A stretch of 64,000 nt of DNA, from NCBI GenBank assembly GCA_900323505.1, contig OOIN01000011.1, forward strand, positions 1,024,911 through 1,088,910, written 5' to 3'. The stretch's first letter is position 1. Every line of letters starts with the position of its first letter. Positions 20,273-29,602 of this stretch are shown here, one piece after another. Position numbers and translations under genes: made by a program. This DNA comes from Ustilago trichophora (lineage: Eukaryota; Basidiomycota; Ustilaginomycetes; Ustilaginales; Ustilaginaceae). Under the pieces are notes generated by a model. It did not search any database. It worked only from the letters and a program-made list of their open reading frames with translations, and was not told the DNA's origin.

Positions 20273-21117
20273 ATGACGACACGATCCATCTTTGCCCGAC
20301 TCTCCCACTCGTTGCGAGCGCCAGCAGCCCGTACATTCTCCTCTTCCTCTCGCGTCGAGCAGGCACCCGTCCCCAAGCCTACCAAACCAGCCTCGCAGTC
20401 TCAACCATCACTACCACCTCTACCAAAGACGCAGCTTGAGCAGATCAAGGCATATCCAGCACACCCGCTTCTTCAGTTCTTCAAGACTCGACCACATGAA
20501 ATCACCGATAAATCTCTTGGCGGCACCGCCGCCTACGAAGAGGCGAGCAAGGACTCGCTCGCCGCTCCCAAGTATTTTGTCAAGCTGCCTCATGCCGTTC
20601 ATCAGTCGGATCTGGGCAGAAACTCCGAAAGCAGGTCTTGGTTGGCGAGCGAGTTGAGGTTGAAGAGTTCCAAAGATTTGCACACCTTGTGGTACGTGCT
20701 GCTCATGGAGAGGAATCGTTTGGCGACTGCGTGGGAGGAGCTGCATAGGGTGGGCGCCAGACAGGCTGCCAGGATGTGGTCCCAGAACCTTGGACGAAAG
20801 AACCACCGAGTAAGTAGCACAGCTCTCGCGATCAAGATGATTCCAACGCACCTCACACACTTTGTGAAAACCATGGCCAAAGCGATAGGTTGCTGACTTT
20901 CGTATCTTGTTCTTCTTTTGATCCTTTTCAGGTTCGCAAGTCCATGGCCCGCATCAAATTTGTCCTCAATGAGCGCCGTCTCGCCCTCATCGAGGCACAG
21001 AAACAGGTCCGAGAGGCTGTTCCCGTACCCGAGCCCAGCCAAGGCGGTAGCCTCTTTGAGCAAGATGCAGTCGAGGAGGCTGCCCAACCATCTACCACCA
21101 CGACCACGTCGGCGTGA
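20273..21117 (+). CDS. MRPL4: Mitochondrial large-subunit ribosomal protein uL29m (MRPL4/MRP-L47)
   Basis: Two exons, 20273-20809 and 20932-21117, with a 122-bp intron (GTAAGT...TTTTCAG) give 240 residues. The first ~25 residues are rich in Arg, Ser and Ala with no acids, typical of a mitochondrial targeting peptide. A Pro/Ser linker follows. The L47/uL29 core contains SRSWLASELRLKSSKDLHTLWYV-type sequence, MERNRLATAW, and across the splice site VRKSMARIKFVLNERR, all characteristic of the MRP-L47 family. The C-terminus is Gln/Ser/Thr-rich. It is part of the mitochondrial 54S subunit near the exit tunnel. Confidence 0.9.
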
Positions 21118-21784
21118 GAACAGTTCTCACCTTATTTCCTCTGCCTATTTCACTCCAAAGCTTGCCAAAAGAATCCTATTCTCATCCATTCACCAGCATG
21201 TAACAGTATCACAGAGTCCAATCTCCACCGCATCATTGCCTTTCACAGAGCATCTCTCGGCTTGCTCGCGTTGGGTCCGCTCGTCTGACAGATCCATTCC
21301 AACCTCGTGGATGAACAAGGCACAGTTCACTCGATTGTCGTCAACAAATCAAGAGACACAGACGACGCCAGATTGAGGAAACAGCATACATGTCGAATTT
21401 GTAAAAGTGACACCGCCTTCTTTCGATATTTCGGGGTGTGTTTTTGGGCGAGTGAACTAAGCAGACATGCAGCCAAGCTCGGGTGATGTGAGTGGAAGAA
21501 CAGAAACGTGGGGTTGATGGTACAATTGCAGTGTGATGAAGAGTATATGCCGATGCAGTGTTTTGTTAATTTTGTCAACGAATCTGGGAAAAATCGAGGC
21601 TAGCAAACCGAGATCGGTGCTGTGATGTTGTCGACTTCGAAAGAAGGGGCAAAAGCTCGTCGACAATGCGTCGATGCACGGATGCAACCCAGATTGTCCA
21701 TTTTCGTATGATGAAAGGGTGAAGAGTACTGCTGCAGGCGATGACGGGGCGGTGCTGAGAGGAAGAGGATGTAGAGTAGACAAT
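21118..21784. other. Intergenic region between convergent uL29m and eS24
   Basis: A 667-bp tail-to-tail spacer for the 3' ends of both ribosomal protein genes. No gene or repeat seen. Confidence 0.4.
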
Positions 21785-23245
21785 TTACTTCTTCTTGGCA
21801 GCCTCGCTGGCCTTGGTCTTCTTGGTACCACGGACCTTCTTGGCACGGTTCTTGCGCTCCTTGCGGAGCTTTCGCGAGGCCTTTTCGGTCTTCTCGGCGA
21901 GGCCGACCTATAGAGAGTGAAGAAAAATATGAGGATCAAAATTGCGATGGTCAGTATATTTGCTTCGTATGCGATGATGCAACAGGGTGGAGCACAGCCT
22001 GCATCGTCGATAGCCAGAAAATGCTGATGCTATGGTAGCGAGATGCAAGCGTCAAGCGTTGGAAGAAGACACTTACGCGAACGAGACGGTGCTTGGGCTC
22101 GAACTTCATCGAGTCGCGCGAGTCGTAGACAAGGGCGAAACCAGTGGAGCGTCCACCACCGAAGGCGGTTCGCATACCGAAAACGACGCACTGCTCCTTG
22201 GGGGTCTTGTACATCTCGGAGAGCTTCTCAGAGAGCTCAGCCTTGGAGACGTTGGGACGGGCAGGGTGGATGACATCGAGAACCATCTGCTTCCTCTGGA
22301 GCAGACGGTTGGTGATGAACTTGCGAGTTCGGAGGGTGACGGGAGAAGTGGAGTCCTGTAGAGCGGTCAACAACGACATTGTACGAGAAGCGGTTAAAGT
22401 GGTTAGCTAACTGATGGGATACACAAGTAGAGTGTTGGAGAGAAGGACTGTGTGCCGAATCAAAGTCGATTTCGATGCTGCCGCTGCTTGTGAATGCTTG
22501 TTGTTGATGGTCATATTGTTGAGAGGTATCGCAATGGAAGACATTCCGGTGGAAACAAAGAAGGAAGCGCTCGTGCCGAGCAGAGACAAACGGCGGCAAG
22601 GCAGAGATTGATAGCAAGCCTTTTCTATTTTCCAATTGCCTTTTCGACGTCCGTTGCTTCGTCGGACCTTTCATGGCTGGTCTCGCAGCATGTCGCGACC
22701 GCTGCTGTGCCTTGTGTTCGTAGCCATCCCAGATCTGCCTGTCAACCAGTGCTCCGCAACAGATTCGAGTTTTGGACCTCTAGTGGTGCAAAACTAGTTT
22801 GCTCCATCTTTGACACGGCGAATGACCATTGCGGAACCAACATCGCATGCATCGTTTCATTGGAAGCCCTTGTCATAGATATTATTGCTGCTGGTTTGTA
22901 GCACTTTGAGATGATGATGAATCATCGTCTGTCTTGCTTCCTCCTGATGCAGTAGTGGCACGATTGCTGGTCTGCGACGATGGCTGCGAAGCTGACGAGA
23001 GGCGGATGCAGGCTTATTATGTTGTGAATTCTGCGGTCATCACTTGTCGGTAGTGACGCTGTCCCAAGTTGTAGTTTGTTGGTATAGGAATTGCTCCATT
23101 TATGTCGATGCCATGCGTTGTCTTTCGGTATTGAATCTGCTCATATGGTCTCTGTCGGGGTATGCTAGCAGCAGCAGCGTGGATGTTGTCGTCGTTGATT
23201 CGACTGTTGAGTCGCTTCTATCAAAGGTAAGGGCATACTCACCAT
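21785..23245 (-). CDS. RPS24: Cytosolic ribosomal protein eS24
   Basis: Rebuilt from three minus-strand exons: 23243-23245 (the ATG alone), 22077-22355 and 21785-21907. Introns are 887 bp (GTGAGT...CTACAG) and 169 bp (GTAAGT...TATAG). The product is 134 residues, the family norm, beginning [14 protein letters not shown], followed by [31 protein letters not shown] and a Lys/Arg-rich C-terminus. An ATG at 22377-22379 would add MSLLTALQ in frame, but that stretch ends in a clear acceptor and has no match in eS24 proteins, so it is read as intron. The leader before 23245 is pyrimidine-rich (CTTTGCTCTTCTTCG), typical of ribosomal protein genes. eS24 is a 40S protein. Confidence 0.9.
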
Positions 23246-23940
23246 CTTGACGAATTCTTGGTGGTAGCGAAGAAGAGCAAAGGATGGTGTCGAGCTCAAA
23301 CTAGCAGCAAACCACTCTTCTCAGTCTCTCACTCCGCTGTCCACACCTACACTTGGGGCAGCGTGCTCTCACAATGTTGCTGATCTCGCCCTGTCTCTGG
23401 GCTTTGAGGCTTCCAGCGTGCTTCCTTCAGCTTGAACTGTGTGTTGTGTGTTGGCTGCGAATTCTCAGATGTCCATTCAGCCTCAACCGCACTTCCTTTC
23501 TGGCAGCACATCGCACTATGCCCTTTTGCCTCTTCCTACGTCGAATTCGAGCACTTTGAAATCTCAAATGTCGGGGCGAGAGAATACAAATTTCTATTTC
23601 TTTTGCACCAATATTACACACGATAGCAGGGCGAAACAGGATGAGCCTCTCACCAGAAATTTTCGGGAGCGTGGGAATTTTTCTTTTCAACTGCAAAACC
23701 TGCTTCGACTCGAGCAGCCTCAGCTCTGATGAATCGATCGGGCGCAAATCGTCTAAATTACAGATTGCATTGCTCCTCCTGTCTGGCTCGGAACTCGGAG
23801 TCCTTCCTTCGACGAACCGCGCAATCCGACAGCACAGAACGCTGCCTGGACCCTGGCACAGTTGGCAAGCTAGGCAAGCGTGCATGGCCACATTACTCTC
23901 TTCCAAAGCTCGTTCTTGGCATGACCCAGTCCTGGTCATC
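23246..23940. other. Divergent promoter region (eS24 / USB1)
   Basis: A 695-bp spacer. The first ~40 bp form the pyrimidine-rich eS24 leader on the minus strand. The frame of the next gene is open back to about 23641 but does not look coding there. Nothing else recognised. Confidence 0.4.
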
Positions 23941-25241
23941 ATGAGCGGGGCTCTTTCTAGCCTGTCCCAATACGCTGACTCCGATACGGATGGTGACCCA
24001 GCCAACGATACCGGGCAGGTATCTCCAACATCAGAATCGGCCAGAGGCACAGGCCAGGACCGGATCGGGACGAATGATACACAAGCAATCCTATCGAGTG
24101 CAGACCCTTCAAGTCGACGGAAAAGGTGAGCACTTCTTCTAGCGCGCAGATTCGGTGTGTGATAAAGAGTTATTGCTGAACATGCTCTTCCTTCTCTTCT
24201 GCATTTCATCTGTGTGGACAGGAAGCTACCACCTCTGGAAGTAGACAGTTTGCTCCCAGCCGATCAGTGTGGGCCGCCCGCATCGAGCCACACTTTAGCA
24301 GTTCGCGGCACCAAGAAAGTCACTCGAGGGGACTGGCTCTGCTATTGCTTTGTCGAAGGTATGTCTGCACAACGTTCTCGCAAAAGTATGCAGGAAACAA
24401 GGACTGAACAGTGTGTTGCGCTCCCAGTCCCTGTGGAGCGATCTTTGAGCAAGCTCATACAGGAAAGCCACGACTACGTTCGGACGCAAATTGGATCCGA
24501 GTACGGGCTCCAGGACTTGCGAGTCGCAGAGTCGTCACCAGATGACAGTCAAGGCGTTTCTTGCAGCACAACCAAAACGGAGCGTCTACACATCTCCCTC
24601 ACTCGACCTTTCACAGTGCGAAGCTACGAACGGGAAGAGTATATCAAGGTTGCTGCGGCAGAGCTGAGACGGCTCAAATCCATAGTTGGAAGGTGAGTTG
24701 TGCTGCTCCGAAACTAGTATCGGCTCAAAGTAGGGCATCGTAGGCTAATTCTCTCAAATCACCTTGCCGTGGGGTCCCGATAGCTTTGCCTTTTCTTTCT
24801 CGAGGTTTGCTTATCTCTCCAATGATGATGGTTCCAGGCACTTCATGGTACTCGAGGTTGGATCCGGACGTGAAAAGGTAAGCAACAACAAAGAAAGTGG
24901 ACGGTTGATGTGGTATCAGGTCAATTCGGCTGACCAATCCCCTTCGGTTCCATCGCGAACAGTTCCACACAGTATCCACAGCACTCAGCGCCGAGCTTCG
25001 GCGGGAATTCAGAGCAAAGTCATACTACGAAGAAGCTCGATTCCATACAAGCACCGCATGTCTGACCAGTACAGCCGAGCGAAGCTCAACAGAGATTGGT
25101 GGAGCGCTCGGACCTCGTTTTAGCAAAATCGTCGCCGACACAGAGGCCAAGTGGGGCGCCCAACTCCGCAAGTCTCCTCCCAACTGGGCTACTCGCATCG
25201 GCATCCAGGTCGCAAACAGGATCACCTATGTGGATCTCTAG
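23941..25241 (+). CDS. USB1: U6 snRNA 3'-5' exoribonuclease USB1 (Mpn1), 2H phosphodiesterase
   Basis: Four exons, 23941-24125, 24222-24692, 24805-24877 and 24963-25241, all joined at GT-AG borders in one frame, give 335 residues. USB1 trims oligo(U) tails of U6 snRNA in the nucleus and leaves a protective terminal phosphate. Both catalytic 2H tetrapeptides are visible: H185-I-S (LHISLTRPF) and H271-T-S (RFHTSTACL). Between them is the conserved FMVLEVGSG core strand. The start at 23941 (MSGALSSLSQYADSDTDGD) resembles the usual USB1 N-terminus with a short Leu-x-x-Tyr followed by an acidic Ser/Asp patch, so I prefer it to the in-frame ATG at 23641. The final residues end in RITYVDL. Confidence 0.88.
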
Positions 25242-25415
25242 CTTTGTTAACCCATCCCCTCTATACCCGCTGCAATACATGCAGACTGATCCACAGAATT
25301 TTGTGCCCATCAACTCCTGACGCGCGGGCCTCAGCAGACCCTTCGGTTGCCAGAGTAGTTCTTTCAGACCCGCTGTATATGTACGTTACTTTTCTTCGAT
25401 GTAGACATGAAGCGA

Positions 25416-25518
25416 TCCGAATTAGTTTAGTGGCTATGACGGCGCCTTGTCATTCAATTGACCAGCGTTCTCCGCGCAGAATACGGCGCAGACCCGGGTT
25501 CAATTCCCGGATTCGGAG
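25416..25518 (+). tRNA. tRNA-Asp (GUC) with a 31-nt intron
   Basis: The acceptor stem TCCGAAT (25416-25422) pairs perfectly with ATTCGGA (25511-25517), with discriminator G at 25518. The D arm contains TAGTTTAGTGG. The anticodon stem GCGCC/GGCGC encloses TTGTCA with anticodon GTC at 25449-25451. A 31-nt intron sits after base 37 at about 25453-25483. The T arm is CCGGGTTCAATTCCCGG. The mature length is 72 nt, as in eukaryotic tRNA-Asp. A T-rich stretch from about 25523, with T7 by 25533, is the RNA polymerase III terminator. Confidence 0.95.
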
Positions 25519-25933
25519 GATCATTCTTTTTTTACGATTCTTTTTGATCTTTTTTTTTTTGTTGGCTTGCTTCTTAAAATTTTGGCATCCTTTTTCTACA
25601 CATGCTCGCAAAGAGTCATTGGTCTTGGTTGCTCCTGCCAAGTCGATCTCGTATCACGATAATATTTCGGCGACAGAATTGCCGTTCAATCTCAGGATAG
25701 CCTACTTTCAAGCAGCGAAGGAAGGATATGCTAACGATGGTATTGGCAAGGATTGATCTGTACGACAAAGATTATGCGAGAACGAGAATGAACGTTGAGA
25801 AGTGCAAGAGTGCAAGAATGGGGTACTGTACTGTACTGTACTGGAAGATCGGCAACACCAACACAATGCAACGTAAATAGTCCACCGACAGAGCATCATT
25901 TTTAAGGATTGGCAGCGAGATGTTGCAGGAGGA
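25519..25933. other. Intergenic region with poly-T and GTACT repeats
   Basis: Holds the pol III terminator, a further T tract at about 25551-25560, and four tandem GTACT/TACTG units (about 25826-25848) in the 3' flank of the Crk1-like gene. No coding signal. Confidence 0.6.
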
Positions 25934-28900
25934 TCAGCTTTGCGGCAAGGGTCCGGTCGGGCGTGCTTGTGCGTACAACATTTGGGTCGCCTTGTCGTCG
26001 ATGGCAGGAACGTCGATCGACGCTGCGATCGACGAAAAGGGCGGCAGCGTGGTGCCGTGGCCAGCACTTCCAGCAGAGACATGGAAGATGGGATTGATGT
26101 GGTGCTGGTGTGCATGCGGCTGCGGATGGCTCGAGGTGGGATGGAAGGCGGGTGGCACAGATCCATCGCCTCCTGTGTCGCCCCGATGTACGCCGCCCTG
26201 GTGCAAACTCTGGTGCAACGGGGGCAGCTGGTAGTTGGGGTGGTAGCCTGCCGAGGGTGTCACGGGCCCACCGTGAGAGTATGGATGGAAGCGTGGAATG
26301 CCGCTAGCGTGATGCAAGGGAGAAGCGGAACCTTGTCGATGCGCAGAGGCAGAGGAAGCGCGGCTATTGGCACGGCTCTGACGACTGAGCGACTGACGTG
26401 TGCCAACAAGGTGTGCGGGGCCTGGCGAGACGTTGCCCGGCGTGCGCGTGCGGGCCTCTGCGGCAGTCATGTTCTCCATGTTGGTAATGAGCTGGTGATC
26501 CAGAGAGCTGATGGAGCGGGTCTCCTGCGAGCTGCGATGCGATTCGAGCGACGGAGCAAAGCGGCGCTGGTCGAGCAACGAGGGCGCCGAGGCAAGCGAA
26601 GAGGACGAGCTGGCTCGCTGTATGTGATGTCCCTGTGGCATATGCTGCCCGGTTCCCGGCCCAGGATCGCTGTCACCGGTCTGATAGGATTGCATCGAGG
26701 CTCTGCGCGGATCGACGGCATCCTCAAAGCTGGACATGGAGTGATCGTCGTCATGCTCGCGCCTGCGTGCCTTGTTGGATCGGCTGTATCTAGCAGCGCC
26801 GACACCTCGCCACGCCATGCTTCCCGACACGGTTGGGTTGGCGGCCATGCCGTACTCGGGGCTGAGGCCGTGGATGGGCTGTTGGAGCGGTGATCGCGGA
26901 AACTCTCCCGATGCAAAGCTAGGCATGGACGGCGAAAGCTGCGAGCCAGGCACGGCAGGTTGCTTTCCGCGAGCCTTTTCGCTTGGACTGGATCGATACG
27001 GCTCGTCCGCCTGGATGGTGCCTGCAAGCCATTCGACAGGATCTTTGCTGTTGGAAGAGGCCAACAACTGATTACGTTTCTGCATAACTGCGCGTGCACG
27101 ATCTCGAGCAGCCTTTTGCTGTGCCTCACGCCTGGCCTTTTCGGCCTCTCGCGCCGCCTTTTCAGCCTCCTTCTTGGCCTTCTTGGGATCCAGCTGCTTG
27201 GGGGGCGCTCCATTGGACTGTGCTGCGGCGTTGGTATGTTCGGCAGCGATGCGCTGGGCTGGCGTGGGCTCGATAGAGGTTCTAAGCTCTTGCATGGATC
27301 CGTTGGCTGCCATGTTGCTTGGCACCATGCCGTTGGAGGGCATACGGGCAGCTGCGGCATTTCCAACTGCGTACTGGTGGGTCGCGTTGGATGCTCCGCC
27401 ACTGCCGCTTCCTCCTGCGGTTCCGCTGCTGCCGCTGCCTCCAAATACAGACGAGATGTTGAGCCCCCAGGCCTTGCTTCTGCGCCGCTCTTTGTCGCGC
27501 GAGCCGATGGTCTCATTGCTGGCGTTTGAGTCATTCTTCTGAGAGAGATCACCGGATGACGCAGCAGCTGCCATCTGGCCTTGCATGCTTGAACCAGAAT
27601 AGGCGCCAGAGTAAGGCACAAATGCACCGGATCGAGCGGCTTGCTCGCGCTCGTAGGCTGCAGCGCCATGGTCATCGTAGCCACCTCTCTGCACCTGACC
27701 GGCATCTTGTCGGTATTGGCGGTGATACTGCTCGTACTGGTGCGCTTGCAGAGCTTGACCATGACGGTAGTCGGCATGCTTGAGTGTGGATTCCGTGACC
27801 TGGCCATCGGATGGGGCCATGGATGCATTGCCGAGGACGATAGTTGCATCGGAAGATGGCGCACCTGACGAATCGTGGTGCGCCGAGCTGCTGGTTGCAT
27901 AGACAGACGCTGAGTCGGGGAAGGCCGGATAGCCCGAAAGCGAGACGTCTCTGGACATGGAAGCGACGGGAGGCGCCCACTGCACTTCTGCGCCGTCCTC
28001 TTGCATGGGTGAGGCCGGAGAGACGTGCATGCTTGCAGCAGCCGGGGTATTTGCGTTGGGAGAGGAGGCGTTGGCAGCAGAGCGGCCGCCGTTGACTACA
28101 AACGAGCCATCTGGTTGACGGAGCATGGCCAACGGCTTGAGATTCGAATCGGCTGCTCCGAAGGGTGGCTTGATCGCATGCGATGACAGCGGCATCGAGT
28201 GCGATGATGGAACGGGCCTTGATGCGCCCGTGTTGGAGACAAAGGCCTGCTGCGGACGCATGGGAACAGTGGCACTGACGATCGGTTTTGCTTGTGGTGG
28301 TCGCAAACGAGGAGCTTCCATCTTCATGTACTCGTGCTCGAGACAATCTTTGCTGGTAAGCCGGGCTTTCGGATCGTAACGGAGAAGGTCTTCGATGCAA
28401 TCGACGAGGCTTCGTGGGACTCGATCAGAGAACAAGCGTGAGAATTTGACGGGCTTGCGGATGGGGAATTGGAAGCCAACGGCCCTGGCCATACGGATGC
28501 CCCGGTCCCACGGACCACCACCGTTGCACCTTTGGCGTGAGTCGTGACCGTAGCTGTGACTCGGGTCGCCGAGCACGTCGCAGATCTGGAGCACCTGGTC
28601 GACTTCGCTGTGGCCGGGGAAAAGGGGTTTGAGATTGACCAGCTCGGCGAGGATGGTGCCAAGTGCCCACATGTCGACAGGGTTGCTGTAATCGCGCGAT
28701 CGGAGAAGCACTTCGGGTGCACGGTACCATCGTGTGGAGACATACTCGGTATATGGCGGCTTGCTGAGCGTCTCACGAGCGAGGCCAAAGTCGGCGAGTT
28801 TGACGATGACAAGCACGTCCTTCTCCGGAGGCATGCCAGATTGAAGGTTGGGGTAGTCGGCCAGACCGGTTGTTGTAATGAGCAAATTTTCGGGCTTCAT

Positions 28901-29602
28901 GTCACGGTGAAAGTAGCCGTGCTGGTGAATGTGCTCGAGACCCAGAACGATCTGCTCGTAGATGGAAGCAACCAAACCGGCGGCGAGCGGACGACCCTTT
29001 CTCGACTTTGTGAGTTGGTAGAGGTTGCCCTCCATGCATTCGAAGACGAAGTGGAGTTCCTTTGTTGTTGGCATCAGAAAGGCATCGTAAAGCGGGATGA
29101 TGTTGGGATGCGGAGGTATGGTGAGGAGAGACTTGAGCTCCTTGAGTTTCATGCATTCTTGCCAATTGGGGAAAGGCTTTTTCATCTTTTTGATAGCGAC
29201 GAGACGCTTGCCAATGTATTCTGGACGTGTGGTGGGGTGTTGCATGGGTGAGAGCATGGTGCCGCTTGGGAGGGGACTCTTCCAATCTGCCAGGCATACT
29301 GTGCCGAAGGAGCCGTCACCGACATCCTTGATTACTGTAAAGTCGCGAGGGCCTTCTCTCATTAGTGAGGCGGCCGTTGTAGGCATGGGTTGGTCTGGCG
29401 GCCGTAGGGAAGACGAGGCAGTGTTGGAAGTTGAGGCCGATGGAGGCTGAGCTGTATAAGAGGCGGAGGCACCGTCCGGGGCGCCCCTGGGTATGCTGGC
29501 GGCCATGTTGTCGCGCAGACCGTGGTGGTGGTGATGGCGGTGGACTGGATCGTGGTGCGGAGGAGAGAGGGGTAGGTTTGAGCTAGAAGCAACCTGTGCC
29601 AT
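25934..29602 (-). CDS. crk1: Ime2/MAK-type protein kinase, Crk1-like
   Basis: A 1222-residue single-exon gene. A low-complexity N-terminus of ~85 residues, including a His run, precedes a Ser/Thr kinase domain at about 88-430. Visible motifs are the Gly-rich loop GDGSFG (~95), AIKKMKK with the catalytic Lys, HRD (232-234), ADFGLARE (Asp271) and the MAPK-like activation motif T285-E-Y287 in TEYVSTRWYRAPE, which marks the RCK/MAK/Ime2 family. About 790 residues of Ser/Gln/Pro/Ala-rich, probably disordered tail follow, with a short Lys/Arg/Ala-rich coiled-coil-like segment near 820-870. Size and layout fit U. maydis Crk1, which controls cell morphology, mating and virulence. The name is from recognition, not from a search. 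A long 5' region (3.4 kb) is shared with PFK. Confidence 0.88.
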   Translation of the reverse strand: MAQVASSSNLPLSPPHHDPVHRHHHHHGLRDNMAASIPRGAPDGASASYTAQPPSASTSNTASSSLRPPDQPMPTTAASLMREGPRDFTVIKDVGDGSFGTVCLADWKSPLPSGTMLSPMQHPTTRPEYIGKRLVAIKKMKKPFPNWQECMKLKELKSLLTIPPHPNIIPLYDAFLMPTTKELHFVFECMEGNLYQLTKSRKGRPLAAGLVASIYEQIVLGLEHIHQHGYFHRDMKPENLLITTTGLADYPNLQSGMPPEKDVLVIVKLADFGLARETLSKPPYTEYVSTRWYRAPEVLLRSRDYSNPVDMWALGTILAELVNLKPLFPGHSEVDQVLQICDVLGDPSHSYGHDSRQRCNGGGPWDRGIRMARAVGFQFPIRKPVKFSRLFSDRVPRSLVDCIEDLLRYDPKARLTSKDCLEHEYMKMEAPRLRPPQAKPIVSATVPMRPQQAFVSNTGASRPVPSSHSMPLSSHAIKPPFGAADSNLKPLAMLRQPDGSFVVNGGRSAANASSPNANTPAAASMHVSPASPMQEDGAEVQWAPPVASMSRDVSLSGYPAFPDSASVYATSSSAHHDSSGAPSSDATIVLGNASMAPSDGQVTESTLKHADYRHGQALQAHQYEQYHRQYRQDAGQVQRGGYDDHGAAAYEREQAARSGAFVPYSGAYSGSSMQGQMAAAASSGDLSQKNDSNASNETIGSRDKERRRSKAWGLNISSVFGGSGSSGTAGGSGSGGASNATHQYAVGNAAAARMPSNGMVPSNMAANGSMQELRTSIEPTPAQRIAAEHTNAAAQSNGAPPKQLDPKKAKKEAEKAAREAEKARREAQQKAARDRARAVMQKRNQLLASSNSKDPVEWLAGTIQADEPYRSSPSEKARGKQPAVPGSQLSPSMPSFASGEFPRSPLQQPIHGLSPEYGMAANPTVSGSMAWRGVGAARYSRSNKARRREHDDDHSMSSFEDAVDPRRASMQSYQTGDSDPGPGTGQHMPQGHHIQRASSSSSLASAPSLLDQRRFAPSLESHRSSQETRSISSLDHQLITNMENMTAAEARTRTPGNVSPGPAHLVGTRQSLSRQSRANSRASSASAHRQGSASPLHHASGIPRFHPYSHGGPVTPSAGYHPNYQLPPLHQSLHQGGVHRGDTGGDGSVPPAFHPTSSHPQPHAHQHHINPIFHVSAGSAGHGTTLPPFSSIAASIDVPAIDDKATQMLYAQARPTGPLPQS

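Noticed and set aside
22356..22379. ATG at 22377-22379 as the eS24 start (adds MSLLTALQ)
   Set aside because: The stretch ends in a TTGAC...CTACAG branch/acceptor arrangement, and an ATG followed by GTGAGT lies upstream at 23245, giving the normal eS24 N-terminus.
23641..23940. 100-codon N-terminal extension of USB1
   Set aside because: No coding character, and the ATG at 23941 gives a typical USB1 N-terminus.
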